NCBI GenBank assembly: GCA_028274465.1
Contig: CM051457.1
Span: forward strand, 100,997,982-101,061,981
Length of the DNA stretch: 64,000 nucleotides
Source: Plantago ovata
Taxonomy: Eukaryota > Streptophyta > Magnoliopsida > Lamiales > Plantaginaceae
Reading direction: 5' to 3'
The position numbers and the translations under genes are program-made. Under the pieces are notes generated by a model. That model searched no databases. It was not told the DNA's origin and saw nothing but the letters and a program-made list of their open reading frames with translations. Positions 24,527 to 37,800 of this stretch are shown here, piece after piece (the first letter of the stretch is position 1; every line of letters starts with the position of its first letter).

Positions 24527-26806
24527 ATGGCTGGTGAGGATTTATTCAATGCTATGCTGACATATGAACCTCCCGGGGCAGTACTGAATGTTGATTTTAG
24601 CACTACTCCATTGGCTGATGGTGCACAACCCTGGGCAGTACTGAATGATGATTTCAGCACCACTCCATTGGCTGATGGTGCACAACCCGGGGCAGTACTG
24701 AATGATGATTTCAGCACCACTCCATTGGCTGATGGTGCACAACCCGGGGCAGTACTGAATGATGATTTCAGCACTACCCCGTTGGTTGATGATGCACAAC
24801 CTGGGGCAGTACTCAATGACGATTTCAGCGCTACTCCGTTGAGGAGGTATGTCACAAGAGTTGGGGAAAAAAGAGATAATAAATGGATATGTAACTTTGG
24901 TTGCAGAGCGGATGCCTATACAGGATCATATTCCCGAATTCGAGCGCACTTTATTGGTGTAAAAATGGGAGAGAAGGCCCCAGGAGTTATACTCTGCTCA
25001 AAATTGACACCAGCCCAAAGAGAAGATTTTAAGAAAGAAGAAGATGATGCAAGGGATATGCTTGGAGGGCCTTTGCGTAAAAGGAAACAGGCTGAAACTC
25101 CTGCTTCGCAGAGAGCTGATAGAAATCGCCGATCAGTCAACAGGGTCAAGGATAAGTGCAAGGTATCCGAAAAAGATGAAGCGGACGCAATAATTGCTCG
25201 GTTTTTCTACAGTTGTGGAATTCCCGTTGACGTGGCAAGGTCTTCATTTTGGCAGGATGCAGTTAGAGCTATAAATGAAGCTCCGACCGGGTACAAGGCT
25301 CCAAGTTCTGAAAAACTTAAGACCACATTGCTGGACAAGGAGAAAACTGTGGTGGATAATAAATTGTTGATTTCAAAGCTAGACTGGTCTCAGTATGGGG
25401 TTTCCATTGTCTCTAGTGGCTGGAGCAAGAAGCAACCAGTAATCAACCACTTCGCCATCTGCGCAGGTAGGCCTGTTTTCCTATCTGCCACAGATACTTG
25501 TGGGGAGGAGAAGAGCGTTACATTCATTACTGAAACATTAGTCAAACAGGTTGAAGCTGTGGGGAAGTACAACGTCGTGCAAATATTGACAGATAACACT
25601 TCACAGTTTCAAGCATTGGGAGAGATCATCAAGGAGAAGTTGCGACATGTTGTTTGGTCCGGATGTGTGCCCCACACACTGAACCTTTTGTTGGAAGATA
25701 TAACACAATCTGCAGAGGAATGTTTGAAGCTTGTTAGGGTATGCCATGAAAAGGTGGTAGAACTAGTTAATTTCATAACAAACCACAGTCTCATGGTGAC
25801 TATTTTGAGCAAATTCCGCTCATTGAGAGTTCTGTTGAAAAATATGAGGTATGACCACCATTGTGTGGTAATGGAAAAATTGTTCAACTTAAAGGAGACT
25901 CTGGTTACTATGGTTTTGGATGAATGGGAGTCGCTAAGAACAGGAATGTCAAAGGGCATGTTGACACATGATATGGTCAAAGAGATAATACTGGACAAAC
26001 AGTTCTGGAGGGATCTGGAGTTCGTGCTGCTTTTCACAAGGCCTATTGGACAAATGATTCAGTATTGTTTTTCGGATACAGCTGAGATAGGTGAAGTGTA
26101 TCAAAGAATGGAGGACATGGTAGTATCCATCAAAGAGGGATTGAATCAGGGCCATCCTGAAATGATTTCAGAAGTTGAAAAATTGGTCATGAAAAGATGG
26201 GATAAATCAAATTTTCCTCTGGTTACACTCTCTTATGTGCTGAATCCTAAATATTATTCGGATGCATGGTTGCTGTCCAATGTTCCTGGAAAACCGAAAA
26301 GAAGTAAACCTCATGCAGATCCAGTTGTGAAGGATGTTTATTCAACTGCCCTCAGCAAACTGACCACTGCACAGGATGCATCATCCATCGAAAATCAACT
26401 CAGTGCCTTCACTAGTGATGGAGGAATTTTTAGAAGACCAAAAGTTGTCGAGGACAGGAAGAATATGAGTCCATTAGAATGGTGGCACCTGCATGGGGTA
26501 GCTGAACCTGAACTTTACAATCTTGCCATTAAAGTGTTGTCTCAGAGCTTCAACAGTTTTGTTCCAGGGAGGGAGTTGAGCTCTTATAGTTTCATTGAGA
26601 ATGCTAAACGGAATAAACTTAATTCTGATCGTGCCGAGTCTCTTCTTTATGTACACTACAACAACAGAATCATGACAAGGTATGAAGAAGATCAGAAGAG
26701 GAGGTACAAGAACTGGGACCGCAACACCTACCAAGATTATTTGGAGGACGATTTGGAGGCTATGGAAGATGATCAGCTGGTTGAAGAACTAGGAGGCACA
26801 AGCTAG
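24527..26806 (+). CDS. hAT-transposase-derived protein (BED-like, DUF659, hAT dimerisation), 759 aa, probably domesticated
   Basis: A single 759-codon frame starts at ATG 24527. Residues 16-106 are five 19-residue repeats. About 107-165 is a BED-like region (NKWICNFGCRADAYTGSYSR then IRAHF, partly lacking the usual cysteine pattern). A basic stretch follows (LRKRKQ, RADRNRRSVNRVKDK). About 225-400 is DUF659 with SSGWSKKQ, QILTDNTSQF and GCVPHTLNLLLEDI. The hAT C-terminal part (SPLEWWHLHG about 648-657, FIENAKRNKLNSDRAESLLY) closes the protein. Of the hAT DDE residues, Asp356 (TDN) and Glu651 (LEWW) are present but the first Asp of SDGW is Ser297. No terminal inverted repeats or 8 bp duplications were found around the frame. 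The intact long frame, lost catalytic residue and duplicated host-like promoter point to a host gene, probably a nuclear DNA-binding protein. A lone decayed transposase is the alternative. Confidence 0.8.
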   Translation: MAGEDLFNAMLTYEPPGAVLNVDFSTTPLADGAQPWAVLNDDFSTTPLADGAQPGAVLNDDFSTTPLADGAQPGAVLNDDFSTTPLVDDAQPGAVLNDDFSATPLRRYVTRVGEKRDNKWICNFGCRADAYTGSYSRIRAHFIGVKMGEKAPGVILCSKLTPAQREDFKKEEDDARDMLGGPLRKRKQAETPASQRADRNRRSVNRVKDKCKVSEKDEADAIIARFFYSCGIPVDVARSSFWQDAVRAINEAPTGYKAPSSEKLKTTLLDKEKTVVDNKLLISKLDWSQYGVSIVSSGWSKKQPVINHFAICAGRPVFLSATDTCGEEKSVTFITETLVKQVEAVGKYNVVQILTDNTSQFQALGEIIKEKLRHVVWSGCVPHTLNLLLEDITQSAEECLKLVRVCHEKVVELVNFITNHSLMVTILSKFRSLRVLLKNMRYDHHCVVMEKLFNLKETLVTMVLDEWESLRTGMSKGMLTHDMVKEIILDKQFWRDLEFVLLFTRPIGQMIQYCFSDTAEIGEVYQRMEDMVVSIKEGLNQGHPEMISEVEKLVMKRWDKSNFPLVTLSYVLNPKYYSDAWLLSNVPGKPKRSKPHADPVVKDVYSTALSKLTTAQDASSIENQLSAFTSDGGIFRRPKVVEDRKNMSPLEWWHLHGVAEPELYNLAIKVLSQSFNSFVPGRELSSYSFIENAKRNKLNSDRAESLLYVHYNNRIMTRYEEDQKRRYKNWDRNTYQDYLEDDLEAMEDDQLVEELGGTS
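24572..24856 (+). repeat. Five tandem 57 bp repeats inside the hAT-derived coding region
   Basis: The unit encodes PGAVLNDDFSTTPLADGAQ. Units 2 to 4 are almost identical in DNA, unit 1 differs slightly (VDF) and unit 5 is cut after the ATPL position. Each is a multiple of three, so copy-number change keeps the frame. Confidence 0.95.
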
Positions 26807-28861
26807 AAGAGACTAAAACTATCTCTATTGGTTATACTGTTATAATGCCAACCTCTTGCACTAATTCTTTGTCCTGGAGACTGGACTCTTAAACCTGGTG
26901 GTTCAGATGAACCTTGAACCTTTTTGTCTTGGCTTGCTCATGTCATTGCTGGAACATTTTGTCTTGGATTGCTCATGTCATTGCTGGAACATGTTTCTTT
27001 TTTCTGTACTTTTTTCAAATTGTGATTGATAACTATTTGCGCGTTTGTGTGTACAATTAGTTTCTTTTTTCTCTTATCTTGTTATAGATCATCTGGTGTT
27101 ATCGTCCAATCATGTTGTTGTTGGTAGGTCACTTCATTAGATAATGTATAATACAGTTATTGTCTCCGAGTTATTGGCTATTTTCGCAGGGACTGCTTCA
27201 TCCAGTAAGTAGCATAAATCCCTTCTTAACTATGCGTTCTTTTGCTAGGGATGTCAAGCAATGATCCTGGTAGTCACTTCTTTACTCCATGACAATACAA
27301 TTGTGTATTTTTCAATCCTGTAAAGACTCCTTGGTGAATTTCAGGAACTAGAATTACTGTGCGGAATTCAAAAGATCTGCCTGCTATGCTCTTATTATGC
27401 AGTGCAAGTGCAGATCATGCAACATGTCTTACTGATGTGAAATTTATGGATCATAATCGATTAAGGCCAATACTGAATTATTTACTGCGTGCCCTTTACA
27501 TACCTTTCATGTCAAAGATCATTTTCTTAAGCTTATTACGTACAGTTGTTAATTTATCAACATCAATCAATTGATTTAGTCACAAATTTTGCTGGAAGGT
27601 CTACTTATTTCTGTACTATGGATCATAACAAAGTCATCTCTTCAACAAGTGCATGCAAGATTCTATTTTCTCGTCAGTGCTAATCGGATGCATCATCTGT
27701 TGCAATGTACTCTACAGATTACGCATCATCCAAGAACAAATGTTTTGGAAGTATTTGTAAGTATCTTTAATTAATAATGGAGTGGTGTTGGTCGTGGCGC
27801 ATGGAAACGTGTCATATAGATTGGTGAAAATGATTTCTATACACAAGATGTCGAATCCAAATGGAGTCATAAGGTAGTTAGTTGTATATGAGTAGTGTAG
27901 AAGTAGAGTAGGATAGTTAGCTAGTTAGATTAGCCGTTAAATAAAAAAAAGGATGGTTTTGCCTTCTGATGATTTAGACTATCTCGTGGAATACTCTTAT
28001 TGATCTCTACTTTCTGATGACTCCTTGTTGAACCGGATATGAATGTTGTCTTCAAATGAGTTTGATTCATATTGAGTCAATTACTGTAGTATACAAAAAT
28101 TTTACTTGCACACTTATCTACACTTATCCTCGATCACGTACTACGCGAGGATAAGATTTACATCTATCATTACATACTGCTACTTCTAACCAGATGGGGC
28201 AAGAGTCCCAAATATACAAGCTAGGCACCTGGTAGTGTTCATCTACAAAAGAAGCATCAGAAACTATTCTAGTACTAACTTGTGAGGCTTTCTGTGGGGT
28301 TTTAAAACTTTACTTAAGATTCTTATTAAATTTATTTTCCTATTCTTGTGTCCTGCCGTCGTACTTCTATTTATGGAAGTGAAAACATAAAAATGGAATA
28401 CGACTTCGTTAGGGGGGAGGGAACTGCAACTTTCACCCTTATACCAGTATGAACAAATTCGGTTAATGATACAATTTCGTGATGATGTGAAATTTATATG
28501 AGATCAAATTGGAATTTAAAAAAATGAAAATGAGAAAATTGTTGGTAGATGGAGGGAAGTAATCGTAAATGACTAAATTGAAACTCTGAAAAGATAGATG
28601 TACTAAATTGAAAGACTACTTCACCAAGAGTGACTAGAACGAAATAAACCCACATTGAAAAATCAAAACTTGCAAAATTGGAAAACATTCATTCCAGTCC
28701 ATGTCTGGAAAGGAAGCTAATTAATTACCGAGTGCAAACAGTATCACTATCAGTCCTTTCTATTTACCAGAAATTTACCAGAAATGGCGATTTGAGGCGA
28801 AACAAAACCCTTTCTACGCCCATACAATCTCATCTCTTCCTTCCCCGTGAAAGCTAACAGG
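26807..28861 (+). other. 3' flank of the hAT-derived gene and promoter region of the SCAI gene
   Basis: 26807 to about 27780 is probably 3' UTR and spacer; 26930-26990 holds a short duplicated GTCTTGGCTTGCTCATGTC-like phrase. 27780-28790 is unassigned. 28790-28861 precedes the SCAI start and should contain its 5' UTR. No credible coding exon was seen. Confidence 0.5.
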
Positions 28862-31800
28862 ATGTCGCAGCAGAATCAGCTGCAATCTAACATTCCGGTG
28901 ACTGAGGCGTACTGGTCTCTGGTCGCCAAGGCTGACAAAAAGTTCTCTAAGATCCGCGATTTGCCCTACTACCAGCGCACCAGGTCAATTCCTCTTCTAT
29001 TATCTCTGTGAATTGTTTCGATATTATCATTGTTTTCTGCACTGTAATTTTCGTTTAATGCCTTCGATGATTTTCGGTAAGAGATTGATAGGAATTGCTA
29101 GGCTCCATGACTTTGCTGATTTACTGGTCTAGAATTGTTAGAAACAGGACTGTGCAAGTGTGATAATGTAAATTTCGACTTATTTTGTGCTATAATTGAG
29201 ATTAGATGAGTGATTGGAAGTATAGTCAACTCAAGTGCGATTGAATTTCGACCTAGTAGATGATATGTTATTTCGAATTTTCAACGGTGATTTACTGGTC
29301 TAGAACTCTACTCCGCTAGTTAGAAACAGGACTGTGTGTGTCTGGTAATTGTAAGTTTCGGTTTGATTTGATTAATTCGTTGATAATTGATATTCGATGA
29401 GAGAGTGGAAGTATGTAGTTGATTGAATTTCGTCAGTAGTGGAGCAAACATGAGGTATATTGTATCAAATGTAAAATTTATGTTGCTAAAAATTAAGGTT
29501 CCTGAGGCGTTTTTTTTTTTATCTACGATGATATACCAGATACGATACATACTTCTACAAGGTGTTTAAGGTGTATACTCAGCTATGGAAGTATCAACAA
29601 GAAAATCGGCAGAAATTGGTGGAGGCTGGCCTTAAGAGATGGGAAATTGGGGAGATTGCTTCCCGGATTGGGCAGCTTTATTTTGGACACTACATGAGGA
29701 CTAGCGAGGCTAGTTACTTGTCAGAATCTTACATTTTCTACGAGGCAATATTGACAAGGGACTATTTCAAGGAAGGACTGCATCAGGATATTAACCTTGC
29801 CTGCAAGCAGTTGAGGTTTCTTGCTCGGTTTCTCACAGTTTGCTTGGTGTTGAATCGCCGAGAAGTGGTTGTTCAGCTTGTGAATCAGCTTAGAATGTTA
29901 CTGGATGAGTGCAAAAGGACTTTCCAGGTCATATACATGTACAGCCAATTCTACATGTGTGCATGCATAATCTTGAAACATCATGTTCACTACATAGTAA
30001 CTTCTATTTTTGACAGATGATATGAACAACCGTATGACATTATAACAATCCTGCTAGTTGTACTTAAATATCTGCCTTATGATGAACCTTTGTTGTTTTG
30101 AAAAGCCATTCTTCTCAAATGTAAGAAAGCATATTTTTACTACCATATTTTATCTTGCCATTACTGTCATAGGGTACCCTGAGTATGTTGTAGATATCAT
30201 CATGTTTGCACTGGTTGCACCGAGATCATGCACTAACTCCCTCCGTGCCTCTCCAAAGGTTACCATCCGAAAGCAGCAACTTCTTTATACTCTCTCCCAT
30301 CCTCTATCAACTTTAACAATTATTTCTCAATTCTATCATCTTAATTATTTATTTTATTCGCCCCAATACTTTCATTATTTAACTAATTTTGCTGCCAAGC
30401 CAGGAGCACCCATCTCTCGGAAAGTGTGCCACCCACATGTAACTAAACTAACCGTCAAGATCAACCTTTAGTCTTTTGGTAGGATAGTTTTGGCTGCTAG
30501 TCCTTGGGACTGCACTTTTGCTTGCAACAAAGAACTTCGTGAGTATCTCTAAGATATACTCCTAAGATCTCTCGAAGTTGAGTCACTAACCTATCTCTCT
30601 TTAATGATGTTTCTCCGTATTTGGAATGGAGTGGTGACGTGTGTCTTAGGTTGATTAACCAGATGCATGAGAGGGATAAGTTAAGAGTACATGGTCAAGA
30701 AACAGGAAGAATTGATTTGATCAATTCACAAACAGCTTGACCTAGAAAGACTAGATGTTGTAAATGGCTCAATATGGGTTAGGTACCCTAGGTAGAACTC
30801 TTGAGAACAGCGGCATACATATCCCAAATACAAGAAACATCTTCACAGGTAGATATGTTAGTGACTCCACTTCGAGAGATCTTGGGAATATATGGGTGCC
30901 TCAAGGATACTTATTGTGTGGCAAAGTACAGTCCAGGAGGGTTAGCGACCATAAAAAGTTTGGAGTCAAAGGTTATCAGGCCCGAACCTATCCTATCGAA
31001 AGATTGAAGGTTATTTATACCTCGGTACATCCCTACTGGGAGCTTTGTGCTTCTCGCTGGGTTGCTACACTAATATTCCATAGAGAACTTAATTACTCTT
31101 AGTGTTTGACACAGAACATCATTACTCTTGGTCTTTGTGCCGGCACGCCCAAAGTTTGTAACCTTTGAAGAAGGGCTGAGTAGTAGGTTTCATGTATGTA
31201 ATGGGGTCATTTTTTTACTTAGTATTTTCATCTTCCTAGTATTTTGCAATGGTTTATGTAGGATAGCCCCTACCTGGTCTTTGGGCTTCGTTCCTCTGAT
31301 GAATGACTTGCTGATATGGCATGCAAATCTCATAGTATCTGGAAATAGTAACTGAATGCTCACTTGGTAGCTAGGGATTGTTGGTTATATTTTGGTCATT
31401 TAACATACCATCATCTTGTACATGTTAAATAACTGTTCTTCAAATTTTCCCAGGAAGCTGACTTTAAAGAGTGGAAGCTCGTGATTCAAGAAATAGTGAA
31501 GTTCCTGAAAGCTGACACGACTTTTATGAATATCAGGCCCTTGAGATATAGTGTCGTTTTGGACCTACAACCGGACTGTCTTCCACAAGTTGTTGTGGCA
31601 AAAAGAAAACTGAGATTAAAGGATGCTCTATTGTGCAGCTACCATCCCAATGAGGTCTGCTCTATCTGATCCCTGTTGTGCCCTGTGAAGGGAATATGTC
31701 TGAGCATTATTTATGTGTTTTCCATGTATTCTTTGTATGGTTATGGGATATACTAATATTCCTTTGCTAAAATCACGCTCTGTAGCTCAAGACCTTGTAA

Positions 31801-34800
31801 GCATAAACCATGCAACTGTCCTCAACATAAACCTGCACATGTTTATGGCATTTTTTGGTTAATACTACGATAAAAATGCTTAGGATTAATTTCACGCCCA
31901 ATCCCTAGTCCCTACTACATGTCTGCTTCTTAGTTAAGCCCTTGAAGTATGAACAGTTGCATATGAACCACGAAGTTAACAAAATTAAAAGAGAGCCCCT
32001 TTTCATCCCTGAATTACTAACGCATGTTGGGCCCAAAAAAATATTTTTGAATTTTCTTAATTGAATGGATTTTTGCAAATTGTCAATGCATTTGTGTGCC
32101 CCATTATAATTGTTCATACTTCATGAGGTCCAGTGTTAGGGGGTGATGAATGTAATTCACGAAAATGCTATGACTCCAAGTTATGTATCGATTTGATCTG
32201 TCTTCTTTACTTATAATGCATTATTATGCAGTTGCTAATTGCTACCACGTATTTTCCTTTTCGGTCCAATCTTCTATAGACTTCCCATCAATCTTGTCAT
32301 CTGTTCTTCCACCCACTTTGCAGGAATGTTGTGTTCAAAGAAAAATTTTGTGTGATATACTGTGGCTGTTCCTTTTCCTCAAACTATTGTTTGTTATATT
32401 GTTTAAAGCTTGCTGATTTCTATTGGTTAAAATGGTATTCATTTACGTTCGCCCTTTCGACATAATCCTTTTGTTCAATTATCATTGTAATGCTTGTTTT
32501 TTCCAATTAACTCCCTAACGTTTTTGCTTATTTTATAATTTCCTCCTTCATTTAGACATTACAACTCATTCCTTCACAACCGCCCCTCTATGAGTTATAA
32601 TTTTAAATTTTTTTGTGATGAAATGGAAGGGAATTATTAGTAAAAGGCAAATTGCTCTGTCAATGCAATATTTGGGGTTAGTTATGAAATGAAATGTGAA
32701 GGGGCAATCAAATGAGCATCAAACGTCAGAGTGTTTAATAATATGGTAATATGGAATTATAGATATTTAGATAATTAAACGTACATGCCATTTTTAGTTT
32801 GTGATTTAGATCCAGGGTGCCTGTTACACCAGGGTTGGCCTTTTAATTTATGAACCATGGTAGTGTAATTAATACTAGTATGGTAATACAGATATTAGAT
32901 CTAATATCTAATGTATTATTATCTTTGCGCTTTAGGTTAAGTTTTCGGAACTCACCCTTGACAATTTCCGCATGCTACAAAGTTTAGAGTGGGAACCCAG
33001 TGGTTCATTTTATCAGGCAAATGTGGGTCATCCAAGTGGACTTGTATCTGGTGCCAGTCAAAATGGGGCATCAGGGCCTAGTCGTGTCAATGAGGATATG
33101 ACAGATCCAACCTTGCCACCCAACCCGCGAAAAGCCATTTTGTATCGCCCATCTATTACACATTTTATTGCAGTAAGTTCTATGCACCTGTACACCATTC
33201 CTTTTTTTAACTTCTATACGATTATGGAACTGCATGAGATTGGAATTGTATATGATAAAACAATGTAAAATGGAACGGTAACTTTAAGCTGTGAGTCTGC
33301 TAGATGTCTCATTCTTTTGTGTATAGCTGGTTAGGCTAAACTAAAGGTAAGACATAGATAGACTGAGATCACAAGTTAAATTCTTTAATTAGTGCATTGT
33401 GTATCATTTGCCCTTCTACACTTCATCTAGGCCACTCTTTTTACTCAAATAATTTGTATAGCTCTCGTCTCCTCTGAAATCTTAAACTGTCGCTATCACT
33501 ATGATGACAGAAAACGTTTAAGTTTAGGTTGTTATATTACCTTTCATGTGTGCATTTTTCATTTCAGAATGTGACATTATATATACTTTTAGGTCCTGGG
33601 TACTGTTTGTGAGGAGCTTCCTCCTGATGGAGTTCTCTTGATATACATTTCCGCTTCAGGTACAGAGCCTGGGTTTTACTGTTCTTCATTTGTTTAGAAA
33701 AATTATGTTTCCTTTGGGCAAAACATGATAAGCCTAATGACAATTTCTAGGAAGCAGTGCAGATGCTACATCATCTCCATCTTGTGCGGGAAGTTCTTTT
33801 TCCTGTGGTGAAAATATTGTTAGGGGCTTTCAGTTTCATTCCATTAACTCAGATGCAGCGTCTACAAATCCCGTAAGCACTGGATATCCGGAGGTGGATC
33901 ATTCTGAACATAGTGCTGATTGCTTAAACATTGGGCCCCGTGGACATGGAGGTATTTTATTAGTTCAATAACTTTCTCCATTCTTTTATAAGTTGCATTA
34001 CATAGTATTGCCTCTTTTAAATGAAAAAAAAATGAATATTTTAATTATATATATGCCGTGTGCCTATGACTCTGGCTGAATGCTATTCCACCTCTGAGGT
34101 TTGCCAATGTGTTCCCCCATCCACACCGGACTTCCAAAATTGTTGAAAATTTTTACTATATGCAAAAAATCAGGAGTATATATGCAAAAAGATGCATTTG
34201 GTCAATTGGGAGTTTATCTGCTCTCCTGTCGAATTGGACGGATTGGAGCTGCTAAGTTAAGCTTGTTCTTTTCAGCTAGGCTCTATTGGTTGTGGATAAA
34301 TGGCATACGGTCATCATGGAGAAGTGTGTAAACTGGGGAGAGGGTGGTGTTCTTATGACCATCAGCCCTTGTGGGGTGAGTGTAAACTTATTGGGATAGG
34401 TTTGGGATTAATTTTGGCAGAAAAAATGTTTCGATGCAGTGGATGTTTCTACTATTAAATTCTGGAGTGATAGCTGGAGACTTGGAGTGGAAGTTTACAG
34501 CAATGGCGAGGTTTTTGTACCTTTTTTAGCATAGCCACTGATCTATTATTGAATATGTTGTGCATTTTTATAGAGTTAAATAAAAGTGTGTTGTAATTTG
34601 ACCCTAAGAACCTTAGCCAGATTGGGAATTAGAGGAGTTCAATCGGGTTTTGGCTTCCCTATATGAGACAAAATTTATGGGGAGACTGATAAATTGGTTG
34701 GATACTTAGACGGTGATGGTAACTTCTCTGTTTGTTTTTTTAGTTCCTTCGTAGGCAGTGTTGAAGCTGATTTGAGATGGAAGTTAACTTGGAGTAACAG

Positions 34801-37800
34801 TCTACCTAGGGTAGCTGTTAGTGTTTGGGACCCAAACATTGGGTAGTTGCTTGTCAGATTTAGAATTTCTTTTTGTTATGTTGACATTTATTCTGTGCAT
34901 TGCCAAGGAGTATTATTTATTGAGGTTGTCATTTGATCTGGGGAAAGGAAGTTCAGACTTCAGATAAGACTTCGAACTTCTATATAATATAATCCCTGGG
35001 TATGATGTGGTTTCTCTGGAGAGAGAGAGACAATAGACAGTTTGATGACATCTGTGGTTCAGAGTTAAAGATTAATGATTTTATTTTCAGACCATATTTT
35101 TGTGGTTCATTGCTGTAGCATGAACCGATAAATATTTTCTCTTTTCTATGTAATATGTAACTTCAGTACACTTGTGCATTATTTTTCTTCCACTTATGTT
35201 TAAAGTTACCAACAAAAAAGTTATTACAGAGTGAATGAATGCTAAAGCTTGAAATTAAGTAATTCCCCCTAGGTTGAAATTAAGTAATTCCTTAGTTACT
35301 AATACAACATCCCCTTTCTTCCTGTGAAATTCATTCCCCCCTTTTAAGTTCTTGCTCTGAAACCATATTGTTTTTCTTCATCTTTTGTGGCAATTATCGT
35401 GAAAAGTTGGTAAAGGTATATGGTTAAAATCCAATAGGATGACTTGTGAAATGTAAGAAAAACCTTGAAAGCTGGGATGACCGTGATATAACATTTTGGG
35501 ATCGGGGCTATTGCCTTTGAAGAATTACCTCCCTTTTAAAATTTATGAAGAAAGAACAATGAGTTAAATTTTTTATGACTTAAAATCACATGTGTGGTTA
35601 CAAAGTCTTACAACTTCCTGTTTGCTCTTTTTAGTCATCATGGCTTTTCTTCAAATCAAAACTTGGTTACTTATGTCCATATAATGTTTGTTGTTTGTTC
35701 TTTGTTTCCCTCATGTTCGCTACCTATTTTAGATTGTGATCTTAAAATAATTGTGGACTTGAAGAGAGAGACTCTTTTTGTCTACCATATGTTTGTATTA
35801 ACTGACTCTTAAATTTTATGTTCAGGTATAAACTGTGTATATCCCTCTGATATATTGCCATTCACGAGAAGGCCCCTTTTCTTGATCATTGACAGCGAAA
35901 TTAGCAAAGCATTCAAGGCAAGTTTTAGTAAGCGTGTGGCTTCTGTCTGAATAACTACTGGGATAACAAGTGCAGCACATTTCTCTTTCTTGTCAATTAA
36001 TAAATTGGGAACTCAGAAATTTCCCAAACTTTCAATGACAATTTTATATAAAATAAATTAAAAAAGAAATTAATATAAAAAAAAGGAAGCAACTAGCAAG
36101 TCTATACCATGAAGCTACCCTTATGCATGTGGTAACCAAGATGTAAATTGCTCCTATCTCCTGGAATAATACCATCTTGCCTCCATTCTCGTTAACTCAT
36201 TTGAAATAGAAAAAAAAAATTGTATTTAATAATGATCTCATTACTAAGTACTGCATATACTGTGGTTTTTGCATATCAAATTAATTACCAATTACTAGTT
36301 CCTTTATTATTTATTCTTTTCTAGCCAAAAACAATGTTCCTATTAAGTTGATTGTTTTTAAATACCAATGTCTTTTTTCTACTGTTTTGCTTCCAATTAT
36401 AACCCTATTATTTTGGCCATTTTTTAGAATATTAGTTCACCACTATGGCTGAGCCAACAAACTTGTTCTGTTTTCCAAACTCTCATTCATCATCTAGTAT
36501 CGACATGTTAAATGTGTGATTACGGCATGTTATGATGGTGGAGCCAAGTCATCTTAGGTCTATATATTGTTGGAGAGCCAGCCATACACGAGGAACGTAT
36601 AGGATGAAAGGTGGTATAGTCCGTCGTGTAATATTAATCCTAATAGAGTGAGGAGAGTTTTAGTTGGTTTGGTTCACATTATGGAATAAAGAAAGAAGGT
36701 ATACTGGTAGTTTAGTCCCTAAATTAATGAAAATTTGATCTGTGAATGTGTAGTGAAGATGAAATTATAAGGAACTGACAGGTAGTACATGGGTTTATTG
36801 AAGCGGTAATGCTCATTTGTATGAATGTGTGTCTTTGTTCAAGCATTCTCTTTTCTTCCTCATGCACAGCTAGACCTAATGGAACCATTCATGTATATTT
36901 TCAGGCTATTAGTGGTGCAGAGAAAGGAGAGCCTGTTGCCATGCTCCTGTCTCCAGCAATATCATTGCCTTTCCCTGCTTTAGAATCCACTCGTCAACCA
37001 ACTGGAAGCTTATTCACCAGTTTTCTGACTGCTCCTTTGCAGTCATTCATTCTCTTATTAGGACTTACCGGCTCTGAAATTGAAAAGGTGATTCACATTG
37101 CATAATGTTGTTTTCATAGTAAATCCGTTTTTAATCCTCTTTTTTACATGCTTTTATTTCAGGACCAATATGAGCAGGCTGAGCAGCTGCTGCAATCTTC
37201 ACTAAATCAATGGGGTGTGTCACTGGCGGAAGTTGATAATCTTCATTCTGCTTGGGCACAAATCTTGACAGATCCTTTCTTGAGGCGACTCCTTTTAAGG
37301 TACTTTGTGTTTGTATTTTAAAACTCCCCCATAAAAGCATTGGAGTAGTTTAAACCTCAGAGCTAGATCTCACATCGAAGGGGTAGTCAGGAACTATATT
37401 TTTAGTTTTCCTCAAAGTTGATCTATTGTCCTCTGAGCTTGTTTTGTGAAGAAGAAATCAAAATTCTGAATACAAGAACTCAATAAGCTCTACACAAGGT
37501 AGGTATTCCATATGTTGGACATCAAAATATATAGAATGGTGGTTTCTTCTGCACTTATTGGTAGGAAGCAGGCAGGCCATGAGTACTCTTTAGAAGACAG
37601 TGAGTGAGCAGCAAGTTTTTACTCCTTTGAACGGCTTCTTTGGTGTTTTTTAAGGCTGGGAATCCCCTCGAGCTGTATCACTTTTGCTTCAGATCACCCT
37701 CCTAATTTCCGGAAATTCTCATGTTCCACCCTTTTAATTGCATCCACGTTTAAATTTTATTTTGCTGTAAAAGAAAACTCTCTATTGTTTTCTTTTCCTG

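Noticed and set aside
30237-30460. CTCCCTCCGT word suggesting a Stowaway end in intron 2 of the SCAI gene
   Set aside because: No inverse end or TA-bounded partner was found downstream.
30764-31102. 112-codon frame inside intron 2 of the SCAI gene
   Set aside because: No recognisable domain and no need for an exon, since exons 2 and 3 join in frame without it.
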